From the NCBI GenBank assembly GCA_949357655.1, contig CASHTG010000012.1, positions 620,001 through 684,000 of the forward strand: DNA of 64,000 bases. The letters run 5' to 3'. Under the pieces are notes generated by a model. It had not been told where the DNA came from. It saw only the letters and a list, made by a program, of their open reading frames with translations, and did no database searches. Shown here piece by piece: positions 60,201-64,000 of this stretch (its first letter is position 1; every line of letters starts with the position of its first letter). The DNA comes from Parascedosporium putredinis. Lineage: Eukaryota; Ascomycota; Sordariomycetes; Microascales; Microascaceae. A program made the position numbers and the translations under genes.

Positions 60201-62969
60201 TCCGATCCGTGCTTGGTTCTATCTTTGTTTTGGGCAAAGGGGTCAGCCGAGCTTTGACAACTTCCTTTTCCGGGTTACCAAAACCCAGGCCACTGGGGAG
60301 ACTTCCACACCTAAAAAGTGTCCAGGGCGCTCCGAGTGGTCGGTGGATGAGCACGATCCATGGAGAATTTCCAATGTTCCGATATTCCGCGGTGCAAAAA
60401 TGGCCCAGACTCAACCCTTTTCTCCAGCCACGCGCTTCGAGCTGCTAGGGCGGGTGGAGGTCTCCAGAACTTACCAGATTGCGAAGGACTTTACCAACCA
60501 CAGTGGATGCCATTCCCCCATCAAGAGGTTCCGTTGAGTACATGTAAACCTAGGTTAAGCAGCCAGAAAACTCCAACCCATAGAAAGGCCATCATGGCGG
60601 CGTGTCCATATATTTCGCTTCGCCCGCTCGCTCGCTCGCGATCCTTCCCTGGGTGCAAGGGATCAAAATCCGCGGTTAGGCGAGAGGACTAGGCACTACC
60701 TTCGCAACCATTGCTCTAGCGTCTAGCAAACTGGCGAACCAGTGTTAATCAAGGCTCGCGCCACCCGCTCGCGCTTCCCTGCTGCCGCAGCCCCTGCGGA
60801 AAAGAATATCACATTTAGAGACGGTGGATGCACGCAAGCTCAAAACACCATATTTGGTCTTATCTGCGTATCTCAGTATTCGGTTGTGGCGTGACCCCTG
60901 CCAAGCTGCTGGTCCTGTAACTTGAGCCTAGGCATGTTCGAGGCGAGACACTAACACCGGGCAGCAAATACAAAGGGTAGTGAAGGGAGATATCAATGGA
61001 TGTGGAAGTGTCTGAAGCCAAAAGCTGAAGGAAGGACGCGCCGTTGGAGTGACTCCTCCCGCGTCGTAAAGCACTACCTTGCAATTAAACCCCGCACCGC
61101 TCGCAGAAAAGGAGCCAGAAAGGGCCTCCACAGGCATCACGAAGGAGCGAAGCAAACTTGAAGCGTTGTGAAAACGCATGACAATTGCGAACATACGAAT
61201 GGTCCAAACGATCGGCAAACGCAACTATGACCGCAACGTTGCTTACATGCCGGATGTGATCTCCCAAAGGATCTTTGAGGCAGCCGAGGAGTGGAAGATT
61301 GGATGTCCAGGGGCCCGAGCCGGGAGTGGCGATTTCCAGACGGTCGCCCGTGTAAGAATACTCCGCGGACCACGTTGACTCTGCGCTCCCGGCACCTCTT
61401 TCAGAGACTGGAGGCAGCCGCCTCCCTTGAACTGACGGTCTCGCGAAGTTGTGCCTCGTCAAGCGCGTCGTAACCCCTCTCCCGTTCTTTGGCGCCTCAA
61501 GGGTGAGGCAGGATGCGATCAAGGCTTGCCCGTCGAAGATTAAGGTTGCAGTCGGCTCCAAGGGCCTCTTCCCCTCCCCCGTCCCACTGACGGCGAGTTT
61601 GTATGTACCAGGATATAGGCAGGAAAAGGAGTGGGCGAAATATCGCACTGGCAGGTGGTCAGTGGGCTGGCTCACACCCTGGCTCCCACCTATATTGAAG
61701 CCTCGTCAATAATATCGCAACCCCCAATCTTCCGGCATTGACACCTAGCTCCAAGGCCACGCTCCACTAACAAGCTCAGAGCTGGCTTTCACGAATTTAA
61801 TAGGCTGGATTAGCATGCAACCCTTTCTTGCCAGGCGTACCGAGGTAGAGGAGAACTTACTAATGGTATAATTCTCAGAGATCTGCAAGGCATGTCCAAC
61901 AAAGGGAAGCTGATCGACAGACCACCTCGCCCCAGACACAAAGCATCCCCGGCATCACATTGCATTCTGCAATCCATTTCGACCTTGCTCATGTCCGTCT
62001 TCCCTTTGTCCTCGAACCGAGTTCGAAAAGAAGGAGTAAGTCTCTGCCAAGCAGAGAAGAGGACGGTGTCGCTCTGTCTGGTGGGCACTCACAACGGGGC
62101 CAGGCATGTATCATGGGTCTTGGGTATCCCAACTATGACTGTTGTTCCACGAACCTCAAAACACGTCGCGCGCATACTTGACCAGACCAATCTTGAGCCA
62201 GGGTCTAGCGTAAGACCAATACCCAGATGTGACAACAAATCAACCCTACTACTGAACCAATCGTGTTGTTCTCTGTCTCATATTACATGACCAAGTATGT
62301 GGCAAGGTGTTGGTTCGCATTAAGATGCTTTTGCGTCTTTAGTTGGCTAAGTAGTTCAAATTTATGATTGTTTGGTTGTATCTTGGGGCTTACTCCTTTA
62401 CTTTAGAAGCCAGTGCGTTCTTTGAGTGTCTTCAGCCTCGAGAAGGTGGTGATGGCTAACGCTGCTAGCATCAAACCGATAATCTGTAGACTCCTGTTCA
62501 ACGGATCCCTCTCGGCCTACCGAGATGATGCTTTCCTCAAAGGTACACCGCTCTCTACATGGTCACGGGAAGCACTTCCGCCCGCCTTAAGGCGTGCTCG
62601 AAAAGAGCCCACCTATTAAGAGCATGCCCAGCAGGACAACATGGATCTGTTTCGAGATCCTAGAAAGCGCGGAATACATCATTTGACTTGAAGGAGCGCG
62701 ACGGAGATGGCGCCTGCTATTCATTCAATCACAACCCAAATTCTCGGGTTTCTCAAAGCTACTCCCTCGACATGTTTAGCCAGTTTGTGAAGCGAGAGGG
62801 TGTAAGATGTCTAAATGGAACAAGGCCGAGGTCATCCAGAGAAAAGAAACCGGAAACCGGTCGGACAGGCTCTCCTCGACGCAAGAAACCGTGTGTCGGG
62901 AGTCGATGACAAAGTTGCGGCGCAGGCACACCCAACAGGTCCTACCACGGTTTGGAAACGAGATAAGCG
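54228..62969. other. 8.7-kb gene-poor region
   Basis: Starts with the 5' flank of the Urc4 gene. Base composition stays near that of the rest of the window and many frames of 60-150 codons overlap on both strands, the pattern expected of non-coding DNA. The longest (196 codons, 61675-61085 minus) has no motif I recognise. A T/C-rich patch lies at 57602-57645. I saw no terminal repeats, transposase or reverse-transcriptase motifs. Confidence 0.45.
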
Positions 62970-63321
62970 TCAGCGGGGTATTGCCAAAGGGCCGTTGCCA
63001 GATTCTGGGATAGACTCGGCGGGTGGGATATTAGAGACGCGGAAAGGGAAAGAGTAAGTGAACGAGTGGGTGTGGTGGATGGAGGTGCGGTGATTGTGGG
63101 TGTGCGCGCGGACGGGTGCGAGCAGGTAATGTTGTAAGCCACCTGAAGCTCGTACATTGATGAAGTCGGCCGTCCGCCCTCACCAACCTTTGAAGTCTCT
63201 TTAAGCCTCTAATACCCAAGCGCAACGGGTGTAGCTCAGGCATAGTGGGAGCGTCTGCCTCAGGTAGCTTCTCAAGAGGTACTGATTTGCTTACACCAAG
63301 CGGCGGCTGACTCGAACTCAT
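62970..63321 (-). CDS. Possible small two-exon gene, unknown function
   Basis: Unrecognised. An ATG at 63321-63319 opens a frame reading MSSSQPPLGVSKSVPLEKLP then EADAPTMPELHPLRL. A GTATTAG donor at 63215 and a TTCAG acceptor ending at 63143 would join it in phase to a second exon that stops at 62972-62970, about 93 residues in total. The alternative frame of exon 2 is also open, and frame errors are common in this sequence, so the C-terminal half is unsure. No signal peptide or membrane span. It could equally be the 5' end of a longer gene or chance. Confidence 0.25.
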
Positions 63322-64000
63322 CGCAAAGTCTATTTCCAAACGGCCAAGAAACCAACAGGGGCGCACCAAAGAGACACACTCTCTCGTCTCTTCATGCGTG
63401 TACCGAAGCGTCTTTTTCCCTTCTATCTTCGCTTCGTTGAAGGGAGAGATATAATAAGACAAAGCTACCCCTCCCTTAGGAAGCGGTGACACCAACCTTG
63501 TCCAATGACTTGGATCGTGAAGTCCTAGGCATTTCCGTCTTCGCAATCAAGTGTAGCTCAATCAACCTAAGAAACGAAACCACCGAGGCCGAGGGGATTG
63601 CTATACAAGGCTGGCCCTCGAGTCACACAAGCAGGCCGAGCCACGAAATGGATTGATCCATTGGATCAAGATGTACTAGCTTGGCTTTGTTAACGATGCC
63701 CCTTTCGGGCCGTGGGGTTAGAGTCGCCGGCGCCCGAAGCGGGTAAAGTGAGGGGCGGGTTTTGACTTCATTTGATGATAGGCTGGGTGATGGAGAGAGC
63801 TTGTGTATTGCGCTCACCCGCCCGCCAAGCAGAGGCCGGATGGCTTTGCCATTGCTGGAGGGGTGTGTTTCTTTGCCTTGGTGTTCTCGACATGGTTGAA
63901 CGGGATTGCCTGCATGCCGCATCGGCTGGCAGGCTGAGAGGGTTTTTTCCTCTTTCTCTTTTTTTTTTTTTTTCGATGGATCCATGGATGAATCAACGAC
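63322..64000. other. Right-edge intergenic
   Basis: No gene is supported. A T15 run lies at 63959-63973, followed by GGATCCATGGAT text; GGATTGATCCATTGGATC lies near 63651-63668. Confidence 0.4.

Noticed and set aside
61085..61675. 196-codon minus frame
   Set aside because: Some stretches look protein-like, but I found no family match, signal peptide or neighbouring exon; left unannotated.
63228..63298. tRNA-like sequence with an A-box-like TAGCTCAGGCATAGTGG and 7 pairable acceptor bases
   Set aside because: D-arm and acceptor can be drawn over 71 bases, but there is no anticodon stem and no T-arm with a TTCRA loop; it also overlaps the small candidate gene on minus.

Overview
The window looks like nuclear DNA of a filamentous ascomycete, most likely a Sordariomycete. 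Genes are split by short introns (about 50-180 bp) with GTAAGT/GTATGT-type donors, CTAAC/CTGAC branch sites and CAG/TAG acceptors. Upstream flanks are pyrimidine-rich. The gene content is typical of that class: an Egh16-type secreted protein, a Zn(II)2Cys6 regulator, WSC/GPI surface protein, Mim1/Tom13, Oxa1, Gtr1, p47/Shp1 and Urc4. No rRNA, convincing tRNA, CRISPR array or intact transposon was seen.

Layout. 1-7.5 kb: 5' part of an Egh16-like secreted protein gene (-), an F-box-like gene (+) and an alkaline ceramidase gene (-). 9.5-14.0 kb: one very large surface-protein gene (-) with about 29 tandem four-cysteine modules, a Thr/Pro/Ser mucin-like array, a WSC domain, a Gly/Asn/Ser array and a GPI signal. 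14-21.6 kb: gene-poor. 21.6-28 kb: GH5 exo-1,3-beta-glucanase (+) and Zn(II)2Cys6 transcription factor (-). 28-33.2 kb: gene-poor. 33.2-36.8 kb: convergent cytochrome P450 (+) and ACC-synthase-like aminotransferase (-), possibly a small metabolic locus together with the regulator. 39.6-54.2 kb: dense housekeeping block with GH51 arabinofuranosidase, second F-box protein, Gtr1 GTPase, p47/Shp1 Cdc48 adaptor, Mim1/Tom13, Oxa1 and Urc4 (DUF1688). 54.2-64 kb: gene-poor, with one weak small-gene candidate near the right end.

A property of the whole sequence governs how it should be read. In 13 of the 15 confident genes the reading frame breaks at one or more short runs (mostly C or G, usually one base too few), and adding or removing one or two bases restores the conserved protein. 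The ceramidase gene is the one clear gene read cleanly throughout; I did not find a break in the rest of the other apparent exception beyond those listed in its entry. This points to residual indel errors in the assembly rather than a run of pseudogenes. Gene ends below are those of the inferred intact genes.

Functional groups: cell-wall and surface (repeat protein, GH5, GH51, Egh16-like), mitochondrial membrane-protein insertion (Mim1 and Oxa1, side by side), nutrient signalling and proteostasis (Gtr1, p47, two F-box proteins), lipid and pyrimidine metabolism (ceramidase, Urc4), and an accessory metabolism candidate (P450, aminotransferase, regulator).
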